This document shows positions 23,213 to 35,289 of a DNA stretch of 64,000 nt, piece by piece; the first letter of the stretch is position 1, and every line of letters begins with the position of its first letter. The notes below the pieces were generated by a model. The model did not search any database. It was not told the DNA's origin and saw only the letters and a program-made list of their open reading frames with translations. The stretch covers positions 9,486,001-9,550,000 of the forward strand of contig NC_079877.1 of the NCBI RefSeq assembly GCF_029227915.1, read 5' to 3'. The position numbers were made by a program, and so were the translations under genes. Origin of the DNA: Hydractinia symbiolongicarpus. Taxonomy: Eukaryota; Cnidaria; Hydrozoa; Anthoathecata; Hydractiniidae.

Positions 23213-26200
23213 ATGGCGAATCATCATACCGATCTGTTTAAATGGAAAAGAAAAACAAATCCAATGGTAAGGTCGTTCATTTTCTCTTATTTTGTTGAGT
23301 AAATTTCTAGAAGAAAAATTGATTAATGTTAAATTTTCAAAGTTTTTTTTAAAAAAATAAGTCAAAAGTTTTTTTACTAATGTCAAAATTTAAGTGTTAT
23401 GCTATTTTCAATAATGTTTTACCAACTAGATAGTAATGATTTTTCTTAAAAGATCAACAAAAACAACAGTTTATACTTCCTAACATTGTTCATAGTATGT
23501 TCTTATTCAGATCAAAGAGAGTTAAACATACAGTACCGCCTGTATGTAACTTTACATGTACAGGAGTTTTACGACCTCATGTCACGATCTCAGGTGTACA
23601 TAAAGAACGTTCATATCTCTTTTGTTTACACACGAACTTAATTGCTTTCTATGTTATCGTCCTATGTGAGTCATAACCAATAAGATTTGATGAATCCTTT
23701 TGTTGTCATATGTAACATGCATGTTATTGTTTAAACGTGTTAAAGATTGAGAAGGCTATTAAAATATGTTATTCTAGAAAAAAGAACAAACATAACACTT
23801 TATATTTAAAAAACATAATGCTGCTACTTTTAAAACTTCTAAAAATCTAACTTTTGACGTTATTGAGAGATCTAAACACTCATTGTGAGAACATTTCGTT
23901 TATGCGATGCGATCTAAAAAAGCTTTTCTATCGCCGCTCTTTGTTCTTAAATTTTTAAAACTCAATCTAAAAAGCATTTCTATCGCCGCTTTTCTTTCCT
24001 AAACTTTTAAAATGCGATTAAAAATATATTTTTTATTTCCCTTCTTCATTCTTAAGTTTTTTAAATGCGATCTAAGGAAGATTTCTCATCGGCGCTTTTC
24101 GTTCTTAAATTTTTAATGTGCGATCTATAAAAGCATTTCTAACGCCGCTTTTTGTTCATAGGTCAAGCATCTGAACATTAAAACAATGTTTATATTTCGT
24201 TTGTTTTCATTTCATGGAGGCTAATTGTAATTTTTATCGAAACGCTAACTTTTATGTTTGTGCGATTTTTTAGGAGTTAGGTATATTATATGTGCGAAAT
24301 ATAACATTTAGCATTGTGTGAAGAGAAATAAAATTACATGCACGCTTCGGTAAAAGACAAGCATCAGAGAATACATAACATTTATAAACGAATGGTTTAA
24401 CATAACCTTTCATGAGTATAAACAATAGATACTTACATCTTTGTTAAATTTTTTTCTCCTGTTGATCTCTTGAGAACTCCAGCAATTAAATACAGCAATG
24501 GGAGACACACGGTTCACATGAGCTAATTAAATTTCGGGAACAAGACATGAATTATATTGTTTTCAACATGCAAAAATAGCTCATGTATTTAACAATAGGT
24601 TAACAATAACAACGAAAGTTCTAAGGATACCGAAAGCTCATGCAAAGGTGATAACTATTGCGTACATGTAAAGTTACATTGGGGCAGTAGTGTATAGTTA
24701 TTAAAAACAAAAAAAGAAAACAAGAACGTAGAATTGATTAGGGTTTTTTCAGTGTTTATATCATGCCCTGACATGTAAATGAACAATGTATTAATAAGTG
24801 GTGTTAAAAATACCCTGCATGTATTTTAGTTCTTTGGGAACATGTCTGAAATAAAGGCAATTGATGTGTATTTTATTAACACATAACTGTAAAGCCTGTG
24901 GAATATTTGCTCCATACTTACCCCCCTTTCACACAGACCACAAGGGTTAAAATATATAGTCATTACATTTTTAAGGAAATTGGAAGAAAAGGAAAGAAAG
25001 ATAAAATGAAGGACTGGATAAAAGTTAGTTGTTGTATTTTTGTTTTGTTTATTTCATGCGGTTGCACACTTTTTGCATCTATAGTATGATATAATTTTTT
25101 TCTCTCTTTTTTTGTTAGAAAGTTCAAGATGCTTCTGAACGTGCTGCACTTGAGGCATATGGTACAGATATTTTCGAAACAGATCATTTAGGAGAATTTG
25201 TTCCAGATGATGAAGCCTTGTATGAAGGTTAGTGTTTGTGAAATTCTAAAAAATCTTGGTTTTGTGTGGCTCGTGCCAAACAGTGAAAATTCAAGTGTAT
25301 AAAGCAAAATGTAAACTGTCCCGAATGTCTGTATAACGTAAAAAAATAGGTTGTGTGAAATGTATATGTAGCAAGTTTCTTGGCCTGTTAAAGTGGACTC
25401 AGCACAGGGCAGAACGTATTTCATCATATTTTTTGCATTGTTAACTATTTCTTAGCTGTACCCCTCTCAAAAATAATATTGAACAACCTACTTAACTTTG
25501 TTTGTCAATGGCCTATACTGTTTTTTTTCATGTTTGTTGTAGCACAGGAGTTATTAGATGGATGGTTGCAAGAGAAAATGTTTCCAAATATGCAGCATGA
25601 GTTAGAACACAAAAAGGAAAGTTGGTCGTCTAATAAAAGATTAATGTTGGATGCTGACACATATTTACATAGTGGTAACAAAAACAAAGTAGACTACCTG
25701 ACAGACTTTCGAAACACTTTCTTAGATATAGACACAAATCATGAAGAAGAAGAAGAAATCCCAAAACCAATTTTTTTTCCTGAGGCTGCTTCAGGTAGTA
25801 TTTTTTTTGATTTACTCTTTAATTTGACTTATCTGGGGAGATTTTAATTTAGAGATTAAAGCTGCTGTCAAACAGAAAGGTCTAGGAACTTAAAATCTGG
25901 ATTAAAAAATAAGCCAATCGAAAAATTAGTAAACTTTCCTTTTTTCATGGATTCCTATTTAACTGTAAAGGTTGTAGTACTTTCAATCACAATTATAAAA
26001 CTTTGTAAAACTTCAGGAAAGTGAAAGAAATTATTTAAATTTAGCTGAGAAATCAACGAAAATCAGAAATATTTTTCTTAAAATCTTACTAACAACAGTC
26101 TTTCTTATAGTCACGATACCTTGTTTAGATATATTTGATGTATATATATGATGTGAATTTGTGTGAAACCAAGTTTAAAGATCATATAATGATTTGAATC

Positions 26201-29200
26201 ATTTTGAAAGCCCTTGTTTTCGACTTTGTCTTATAGATTTCATTAGTGTCAGTAGTTTCAAAATGTAACAATTATAAGTTTCTGTTATTTTAGCTGCACA
26301 AGATTATACCAACTACTTATTGGAAGTTGGCAATATAGATAACGATGATATTGATGACAGCTTAGTAGTCCAAGAAGTTCTACGAGGGATGATGAATAAA
26401 GAGGTTGTAAAAAACATCGACCTTGGGATGAAGCCACTTGTAAGAAGGTTAAAAGATCCAGTACCAAAGATGAATTTAAGACATCAACAGGTATTTTTTA
26501 GTAAATATAAAAAAATTTAAATTTTGGGCAGTGTATCTTTACTTCTTATTGTTTACTCAAATTGTTTGTGACATAGTTGGTTTGGATAAGGGAGTTATAA
26601 CTGAAGTGGGAACTGAATTAAACAGGAGTCTAGGTTTACAGGTGGAAGGGAGGGAAAGGACTCAGAGGTTATCGTTACTACTTAAAACACAAACAGTTTT
26701 AAAAGGACTTATTTAATTTAGGTGAAAATGAATGGTGCTGAAAGAAAAAGTAAAGTTGCTGCAAAAAAGTTAGAACTATCCACTCAAAAAGAAATAGAGC
26801 AAAAAGCCAGGGCTAAAGTAGCAGAAGAAGAAAAACAAAAGAAACTAAAAGAGAAAGTGGAAGAAAAAGCAATTAAGTTAGAAATGGTTAGGATTAGAAA
26901 AGAACTGGAAGATGAGAAAAGGAAACGATTTGAAGAATCTGAACGGTAATATTCTCTTAACTTTCAGGTATATGGCTGGATTAGATTAAATAGTTTTTTT
27001 TTCTTATTTTTTACTGGTTACTTTCTCAGAAAAAAGAAGATTCTTGATGAAGCTAAACTTCAGATGCAGAAAGAATTACGTAGAAAGAAAGAACACAGAA
27101 AAACCGAAAGTTTAAGGAGAAAAGAAGCTGAAGAACAGATGCGTTTGCATGTAGAGTATGAAGCTGAGAAAAAGTCACTCAAAGAGCTTAAACAAAATAT
27201 GCAAGTATGTCTTACTTTAAAAACGTTCATAACATGCCAGGACTTTTCGTAAAAAGGTTATTTTAAGCAACTGATTTGACAGAAAATTTTCAAACGGTAT
27301 TTAGCCATATGTACACATCTGGCTATTTGGTACAATGTGCTTGATATTATAGCTGCATGTTGTTGTTATTTATGCGTTTAATTTATTTTCAAATGGATCT
27401 GTGTAGTATTCTTAAAATTCTAAATGAGTTTTTTTGATGACTGAATGCATCACTCACTAAAAAGAAGAATTCGCACTGGCATAGCTACTAAAGTTTCACT
27501 CAAACCTTTTTTGAAGGCGAGCCAATGTAATAGAAATTAATGATACACATTTTGTACCCAAATTTTAAAGTTCTGCTTGTAGATTAATACTCTTTTAGCA
27601 ATAGTTTCCAGACCATATTTTTATTGCATTTTTTATAAAATTGCGAAAATTATTTTTATAAAAATTATTCAACCTATGTAAAGAATATTTTAACAATATC
27701 TTTTTTTTAGCGCAATAAAACATTGTGTTTAACGTTAATTCATTTTAGATATTACACAAGCACTTCTCTTTGTGGTATAATCTGGTTCTCGAAACAAGAA
27801 TAAAAGTGGGAAAGGCACGTGCTGTTGCAGATTGGAAGTGTAAACTTAAAGCTTGGAACGCATGGAAGGCTTATGTTACTTGTGTGCGTTCTAGCGAGGA
27901 GGCAAGAACTATTGAACAGAGTTTAAAAGAAAAATACAGGTATTTTCTTTTGTTTTGTTTTTTTTATGTTTGTTGAAATTAAAAAAATGTTGTATAGGCA
28001 CAGGGGCTGATACAGGTCAATTTAGACCCAGATGGAAACTTTGTTACTTCTTATAGTGATGGATAGGGAAAAATGTGGTAGTAACAGTTCTAGATCTTGT
28101 AGGTTCACTTTAAAATATTAACTGTTTGATATAAACAAATTGATTTTCTCGTTTCCTGAAAAGTAATTTCCTGGATTAACCCTTGAGGCATGTCCACAAT
28201 TCTTATGGCTATGCCTGAATGTAAACTTGTATTATCACATAACTCAAAAAGAAGAGTGTGTGTTTTACTAAATTTCTTTTAAAATACTAAAAGCCACTTT
28301 TTTCTTAGCCCCTCTATTCTCAATTTTTAGGAAAGAACAAATGGCTATTAAATACAGCAATAAAAAACTGCTTCATACTTGTTTTATATCATGGTTAAAA
28401 TATGCACGCTATCAAGTTGAGAAAAAAATTCTACTTGCTGAACATGAAAAGAAAGCAAAGAAGATGGCCATGTTTCTTGAAGCAGCTTCGAAAGGATTAC
28501 TGTGGAAAGACAAGAAAGAATGTATTGTTTCATCAAATGAAAAAATTGTTCTTACCAACGAAAAGGTATGTAGAAATATTACATGTAAAATGAAATGGTT
28601 GTTCTTTTTTTATAATGTTTATATTCATTGCTGTTTTTTTGAAGCGAAAAAAGGTTAATCTAAATTGTAATCAGATAGGGGAAATACCAGAAAGTTGCAA
28701 AGTTTAGAAATACCCTTTTTCCACCAAAGATACCCTTTCCACCAAAGATACACTTTTGCCACGAAAGGTACCCTTTTTCCACCAAAGATACCCTCTTTTC
28801 CATCAAAGATACCCATCAAAGAGACCCTTTTTCCATCAAAAATACCCCTTTTTCACCAAAGAGACCCTTTTTCCACCAAACATACCCTTTTTCACTAAAG
28901 ATACCCTTTTTCCACCAAAAATACCCTTTTTCCACCAAAGATACCCCTTCTCACTCCCTTTCTCCTACCAGAAGTCACTTAGCAGCATCAGTTGTAGCAG
29001 TTCTTAAAGGTACCCTCAAGACAGATCACAAAAACAAATAAGAAAACCTCTACATTTGAGTAATGTTTATTTTGTGTCGTATTCAGTACTACCAATTAAA
29101 TGTTTGGTATGGTTTGGTAAAAGCAAAGAACTTTTATAATTCATGAAATTTTAAAAAGAACAACCCAGTGTTTGGTGTTAAGCAATATTTATTTTGTTGT

Positions 29201-32200
29201 TTTACAGAGTTTAGGTATCCTTTCCATAATTTCTTTGCTAAAAACAAACCAGCTTTCATGTTTTTATTTTTTAAAAAGGTAAATGACCAGCAGCTTCATC
29301 AGACACATCTCCGTAACAAGACACAAAAATTACCAACAGGTAAATCTCACTTCCAAAAACACAAAGAAAAGAGAAATGAAGAAGTGCACCAACATAATAA
29401 AATGCCATGTAAAGATGTTGAAAATATCCCGAGACAGAATTCTGTATATACTAAGAAGTCTGTGGTGACTGAGAATTACATGATACAACATAACATAGCA
29501 AAGTCTTTTTCTGCACCACTGATCAAACATTCTATTGGTGCAAAGAATGATGTCTTACATGATGCGAACCCCACCAGAAGTGACCCAGCAGAGTCAGTTG
29601 TAACAGTTCCCATTAAGCACTTTCATGTCCGATCACAGAAACAAACAACAAAACCTCTACATTTAGGTAATGTTTATTTTGTGTCGTATTCAGTACTGAC
29701 AAAATTCCAAAGTAAAGCATTATTTGAACTCCCTTAATCCTTATTAAACTTTAAACAACTGGAATTAAAAAGTTACCAATATGAAGTAAACGTTAAAATG
29801 TTAAAAAATGCATTGTGGGAATGGTGTATGTAGTCAGCTAAACATCACATCTAACTGAAATCCTAAAACAATAGAAATCTTATAAACCTTCTGTATACAG
29901 AATGGTGATAGCTAATAAAAAACGAGCGACTAAAGCTTTTGAACAAATCTTCTCAATATTAACCGAACTTCTTTTCTAAGCTATGGAGGAACGTGAAAGT
30001 CAAAGAAGGGAAAGAAAAGCACAGCTGGAAGAACAGAAAAGAAAAAAAGAAGAAGAAAAATTAGTTAGTTTGCATTACCTTTCTTTAATATCACCACTTT
30101 TCAGCTTGTATTTATTTATTTTCACAATGTATATTAAGATTAAGTCTTTATATCGTGAGTGTCTTTCCTTTGGTCAATTTTTGATGTGCTTAAGGATAAC
30201 AGAATACTCTTTAAACTCAAAAACTTTAAAAATGTTCACCGTTCATTGCTTAGTTTAAAAAACCATCCAAAGTAAGGTGCTGGAGACTTTTAAAAATGTT
30301 TTAAATTAAAGAATTATTTAACGTTCTCCACTGCCAATGACAAAAAGTCCTTGCATCTTTCCCTGAAACCATTTAGGGGTTAATCCTTTTTGTGACTCCG
30401 AGACAAATTTTTATTTGGTTCAACAATGAATTAAATACCTCGGCAAAAAAAAAAGTTTTAATGTTGAATGTAGTGAATACTAATTTGTTTTTATTTTGAT
30501 AGAATGTATTACGCAAACGTGAAGAGGAGAGATTACGAAAGGAGGAGTTAGAGAAGGAAGAAAAAATAAAGCAACGGAAAGAGCAACGCAGGTTGGAAAT
30601 ACAGGTGAGATGTTGTTTTGTTAAGAAGCAACGCAGGTTGGAAATACAGGTAAGTTGTTGTTTTGTTGAGGAGCAACGCGGGTTGGAAATACAGGTGAGA
30701 TGTTGTTTTTCTTGAGAAGCAATGCAGGTTGGAAATACAGGTGAGACGATGTTGATTTGTTGAGAAACAATGCAGGTTGGAAATGCAGGTGAGATGATGT
30801 TGGTTTGTTAAGATATTGAGATAATGTTGTGTTGAAATAATTTTATCACTTCTTCGAAAAAAAAATGATGAAAAATATAATTATTATTTACACTATGAAA
30901 GACTTTTTCATTTTCTTTTTCCTGGTTAAAATTATTTGTGAAACATTAAATTATTATAAAAAAATTCTCAACTGCAATCATTAATAAAGTTTATACCGTT
31001 AGTGGTTTAGTTGTGAGTTTTGCTTGTTAGTTTAATTTGTTGTTATGAATCAACACGAACTGCGATTCCACGAAACTTAAATCTGCATATCGCCTTTCTA
31101 TTTTTAAAGAATTCTATTTTTAGAAAGAAAAAGAAAAGCAGTTAAGACAAGAACAAGCTCGCATCAAAACAAATCTCGCAACCACTCATTACCAGAACTT
31201 TTTGTTGCGAAAATATGGCTTGGAACCACTAAAGCGATTAATTCAAGTAGCACAGTTAAATTTAGAAATAAGTAATAAATACTGCAGTGGAAGGTTACTT
31301 AGAATAGTATTCGTGTCATGGTACACAAACACAAAAGAAGTTGTGACTGAAAAGAAAAATAAGGCCGACTATTGTTACGAGAAGATCTTGTTAAAAAGAA
31401 GTTTAAGGTCATGGCAAAAGGTTAGAATTTCTCTTTTGTTGTTAACATGTACTTAGGTTGGTCTTGAAAGTATTTGTGTTTGCCGTCGCCTAATTGGGTA
31501 TTTTAATTGATAACCATGTTGTAACACATTACTGTTGTATGCGAACTAAACAATAGATTGTAAGGTGTCAGTTCAGTTAGGTAACGAATGTATGCCATTT
31601 ACATTGGATTGCCTTCTATTAAAGTTTACATCCAACAAGTTAATCTCAGAACGCTTTATAATGTAATTTAAGTGGCTGGAACATATATACGAACATGTTG
31701 CGAATGTATTTATTTTACCATGTAGGCGATACCTTCTTCATTGGAAGGTCGTCTATTACAGTTTACCTCCAACCTTAAAACAAGGTAATCTCAAAACACA
31801 TGTATAACATTAGTATCGAAGAGTATTTAAGATTTGTTACTCTTCCTAAAATTAAGTTGCTGAAAACTTAAATCAATAATAAGGTATACCGGCTCCAAAA
31901 CTATCATAAACTATCATATGCTAAAACTGTGTCACTTAACCCTTTCATATAACTAGCCCACTCCTGAGCAATATACGGGTGTCAAATTTAGATTAAATCT
32001 GAATAAGTTAATTTGAACGAAAAGCTTTCTCAATATGGCAAAGAAGAAGTGACTAAATTTGAATTTCTGGTTTTTGCAATGTTAGTTAGCAGAACAAATA
32101 CTGGGAGGTGAGCTTGAAGCAAATTCCCTTGAATTATAAAAAAATATGCACATGGTTTTTAGATGTTGAACCCATAACCCGGTGACGACTGTTAGTGTGG

Positions 32201-33355
32201 CCTGTAAAATCTTCTTTTTCGTGTTAAATATCAACAGTTACCGTATATCGGCATCAACAATTCTTTCTAAAATCCGTTGCACATCTCTTATATCTCGAGC
32301 TTAAAACTGTGAAAAATCTTTCAGTGTTTTTCCATGCAACTGTATGTTTATTCTAGGTAAGATTCAACCTGCAAATGTTGAACAAGATAGCAAGAAAACA
32401 TAATATCCAACGGATAAAAAAACATGCTTTTAATGCATGGCAAGATTATGTGACAGATGAACGTATTTTAATGTGGGCGAAAGAAAGTTCAGCAGATGAA
32501 CATAATCAAGCGTAAGTTATGAAAGATTTTAACATATCAGTTTTACATTAACTTTCAGTATAAAGAAACTGATTATGTTTTTTTTTTCAAAAAGGTTCCA
32601 TTAATTTTTTCTTCGGTCATTCCTTGTTCTAAACATTATTGAGCGTATTTTGCTTTGTTTTTAGACGTATAACAAAGCTGTATTTCCATACATTGGTTAA
32701 TTTTGTAAGCTTGGTAAAAGAAGAACGTGTAAGAGAGAAGCGTAAAAATGATTTGCGAAAAAAAGTGCAACAATGGTTACCTGATTTTCAAGGTAAAACT
32801 GAAAGTGTTTAGCATTTGCTATTATTTGGCAGACGAAACAAATGAAAAGATATGGCTACCTTGGATAGTTTGAGGTCGTACGTTTTAAATGATAACACCG
32901 CTGATATTTATGCATTGTGCAACAGATTTCTTTACGTAAAAATTAAACACACTTTTTTTTAAAAAGTATTAGCTTCATAATAGTGCTTATTCATTTTGTT
33001 AATCTTGTGCTTTTTGTTACTGCCTGCTATGGAGTATGATTCTAATGACAACGATGAAGAAACAATTTAAGCAAAAAAAAACATTTCTGTATAAAAAGTG
33101 TTTTAAAGTACTTTTCTACATAGAATGATACATCGTGTGCCAGAAATTAAGGCTCTGTTCTGTGTTAAGGTAACATCCTCCCCTAAGGTAACATCCTCCA
33201 TCATAAACATTGCTGATACTGTGGTAGTATCAAATGCGTCCACACATTCCACTGTTAACTATATTTTTTAAAAAGTTTCACACCATACAAGCTGTTATTT
33301 TTATTTATATTTTATGTAAACATTTTTGTGTTTAGATTCAATGTATAGCTTATAA
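23213..33355 (+). CDS. CCDC191: coiled-coil domain-containing protein 191
   Basis: In-frame exons: 23213-23266, 25119-25227, 25543-25794, 26294-26490, 26722-26945, 27030-27204, 27749-27939, 28331-28565, 29279-29666, 29981-30063, 30503-30604, 31124-31420, 32357-32511, 32665 onward; total 869 aa. The end is either read-through to TAG at 32812 or a splice from 32792 to 33336-33355 (ending DFQDSMYSL). The splice looks more like the vertebrate C-terminus. The match to CCDC191 is clear in the second half: AMEERESQRRERKAQ, NFLLRKYGLEPLKRL, LRSWQK, VKEERVREKRKNDLRKKV, LPDF. Long charged coiled coils (26722-27204, 29981-30604) alternate with Sfi1-like helices centred on conserved W (LKAWNAWKAY, FISWLKYARY, HAFNAWQDYV). 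Vertebrate CCDC191 is about 936 aa. Its function is poorly known; Sfi1-like repeats suggest a centrosome/cilium scaffold (inference). Confidence 0.88.
23531..24692. mobile_element. non-autonomous DNA transposon in CCDC191 intron 1
   Basis: Terminal inverted repeats: left CAGTACCGCC then TGTAACTTTACATGTAC; right, read inverted, CACTACTGCCCCA then ATGTAACTTTACATGTAC. A TA dinucleotide flanks each end, fitting a Tc1/mariner-like TA target. There is no transposase ORF. Inside is a tandem array (see 23900-24165). Confidence 0.75.
23900..24165 (+). repeat. about 55-bp minisatellite, 5 degenerate units
   Basis: Units carry GCGATCTAAAAAAGC(A/T)TTTC, TATCGCCGCTTTT and GTTCTTAAATTTTTAAA, starting near 23908, 23963, 24013, 24066 and 24120. 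The array lies inside the TA-flanked element of CCDC191 intron 1. The middle unit is the most diverged. Confidence 0.8.
28709..28962 (+). repeat. about 20-bp minisatellite in CCDC191 intron 8
   Basis: More than ten head-to-tail copies of a unit close to ATACCCTTTTTCCACCAAAG, with length variants (ATCAAAGATACCC, CACTAAAGATACCC). It is pyrimidine-rich on the sense strand and ends about 10 bp before a duplicated exon relic. Confidence 0.9.
28969..29092 (+). pseudogene. duplicated relic of CCDC191 exon 9 3' end
   Basis: About 124 bp resemble the last 90 bp of exon 9 plus 30 bp of the following intron (29575-29697): CAGAAGT.AC, CA.AGTCAGTTGTA.CAGTTC, AAACCTCTACATTT.AG followed by TAATGTTTATTTTGTGTCG, identical in both. 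The relic's donor reads TGAGTAAT rather than AGGTAATG, and its frame is broken. It is an upstream partial exon duplication inside intron 8. Confidence 0.85.
30579..30815 (+). repeat. tandem duplication of an exon end with its 5' splice site (5 copies)
   Basis: The last 20 or so coding bases of the 30503-30604 exon (GCAACGCAGGTTGGAAATAC, then AG) plus the donor GTGAGATG and about 20 intron bases are repeated five times. Potential donors fall at 30605, 30650, 30695, 30741 and 30789. The first two steps are exactly 45 bp and open in frame, so using donor 2 or 3 would add 15 or 30 residues to the coiled coil. After donor 3 an in-frame TGA appears. All copies keep AG|GT. Confidence 0.92.
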
Positions 33356-35057
33356 TTCCTTAGAACAAATGGGATATACTTCTGTTACTTCGACATGCTC
33401 CCCCAGCCTATACATAAGTACAAAATGGGGTGAATCAGATACAGCGATATTTACTATGAAGTCACCAGCGGTAGGAAACATATTGAATCCAGAAAACGCC
33501 TTTAGGGGGATTTGTGTAGTCAGAATTAACCTTTTTTTAAATCAAATTCTCTTTTTAATGGTTTGACGTTGCTTAGGAAATATTTCTAAGAGTCCATAAA
33601 GGATGTTGTGTCCTCTAAAAATGAGGCTCGCCCTCCTTATAAAATTGTGTGTTTGGCTTGCATCATTTGTGACGAACTGCCCTTTTAAATTAACGACAAC
33701 CAAGTTAAAAGTTAGGCATGTATCATTCTATGTTGAACACCAATGAAATTTTAAGTTTAAAATATATTTATTATATAAAATATTAATTTTATTATGGAAA
33801 GTGTGTTGTATATTTTGATTTTATTTTATTTTTCGACTATATTTTTAGATATTATTATGATTATTATTTATATTAATATATATATGTATGTAAAAAAATG
33901 CGAAGAAATATGCTTTCAAATCTGAAATTCTTTTCATGAGAAATATCTTAATGGAGCTTAGTTTGGTTTACATGCCAGTTTACGAGGATTTTGAGTAAAT
34001 TGCTGAAATTGAGTAACGAAATGTTTCTTAGGATACTATGCGCAAAAACTCTTACCGGCGAAATGTGGATTTGACATACTAAATTTAGTGCCGTTAATGT
34101 AGTAGAAGCGCTGGCTAATTGATAAAGAAGTGCGGTAGAAAATTCGTTACATTATCTTACCCCATACCTTAGTCAACGCCAGACCATTTGAAACAAGTCC
34201 GTACTACATTTTTTGTTACGTATATAAATACACGCGGCGCCATAATAATAAAAACGTCCAAAAGGAGCGAGTTACTTATGGGGGGCTGAAAAACGGTTTT
34301 TAACTTGAGTGACTTCCAAGAATGTCGAGCTGAGGGCAGAAACAACATCTTAAATTATCTTAAATATCAATTAGGCATCCGAATATAGCTAAAAATGACA
34401 GAAAAATTCCACATATATATATATTGAATATCATAATTTATTCCACTTACCTTGCTTCTAACTCAAGTTTTCTAATAAAATTAAGTTCAAACTTTTTAAA
34501 CTACAATTGTTGCCAAAAGTAGTTGGGACAAACACAAAAACTGAACATTAGTGGCAGAAAAGGCAATAGATACAACTGTTCTTTTTACCCCTCCCCTTAC
34601 ACAATGTTGGAGAGTCATAGCAGCAAACTTCTGTCTTCAAAAAACCTGAGCGCAATATTGTCTGGACACATATATTGAATCGTTTCGCAGCACCTTAAAA
34701 CGTCGAAAGTCACCAGCCATTCAACATGACCACTGTCTTGGTGTGGCTTTTGAATTTACTCGCAAGATTTAAAAAGATGGAAAAGTCAGTTTGTAAACTC
34801 AAGAGGCCCTTGCTGAAAATCTACTTTGGGGTAAAAAAGGAGAGTTAATCTCCCGATGGGGTAAAAAAAATCCTCTGTACAAATCTCTCTCCGAGACGAC
34901 GAGACGTATGTTCACATTAGCTTCTTTTATTCTTTTATAACAAGAATGAGTACTTTTAGTTTATTTGCAATGTGTTAGTTACCAGTCTGTTATTTATTTC
35001 GTTATTTATTTAACTCTGAAATTTTTAGTCTTATTTTTAATTGTATTTGTACTTTCG
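33356..35057. other. noncoding spacer after CCDC191
   Basis: Holds the likely CCDC191 3' UTR, then AT-rich DNA (a near-pure A/T run at 33745-33895). No other gene supported. Confidence 0.45.
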
Positions 35058-35163
35058 CTTCACCTCATTTGACCACACCCATAAGAACCAGGTACAACAC
35101 ACAGCACACACTACACCCATAGCTACAATGCCACCAATAGCCATATCGGTGTCGTTGATAATC
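35058..35163 (-). CDS. possible last exon of a single-pass membrane protein
   Basis: Minus-strand reading after a good acceptor (CATCTTTAG) gives IINDTD, a hydrophobic segment MAIGGIVAMGVVCAVCC TWFLWVW, then a short basic tail SNEVKRKYKYN and a stop at about 35040. One transmembrane helix followed by positive residues suggests a type I topology. A candidate upstream exon in matching phase 0 (about 36357-36425, GPYLELSRDRKNIFQ, donor GTAAGA) is weak because its acceptor is poor. No family recognised. Confidence 0.35.
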
Positions 35164-35289
35164 TAAAGATGAGAGGAAGAAACTTTTAAAGCGCGCACTG
35201 AAAACACCTACGCTACGGTAAGAATTGAGTATGGAGGTACAATCTTTGATGGCAAATTCATACATGAGAGCTAATTGCTTTTAGAGAAG

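Noticed and set aside
28695-29007. open frames encoding repeated PFFHQRY peptides
   Set aside because: Translation of the 20-bp intronic minisatellite; frames arise from the repeat, not selection.
33369-33566. 65-aa plus-strand frame, open back through the 33336 acceptor
   Set aside because: In the phase demanded by CCDC191 the exon stops at 33355; the other frame has no supported donor gene, so it is most likely 3' UTR.
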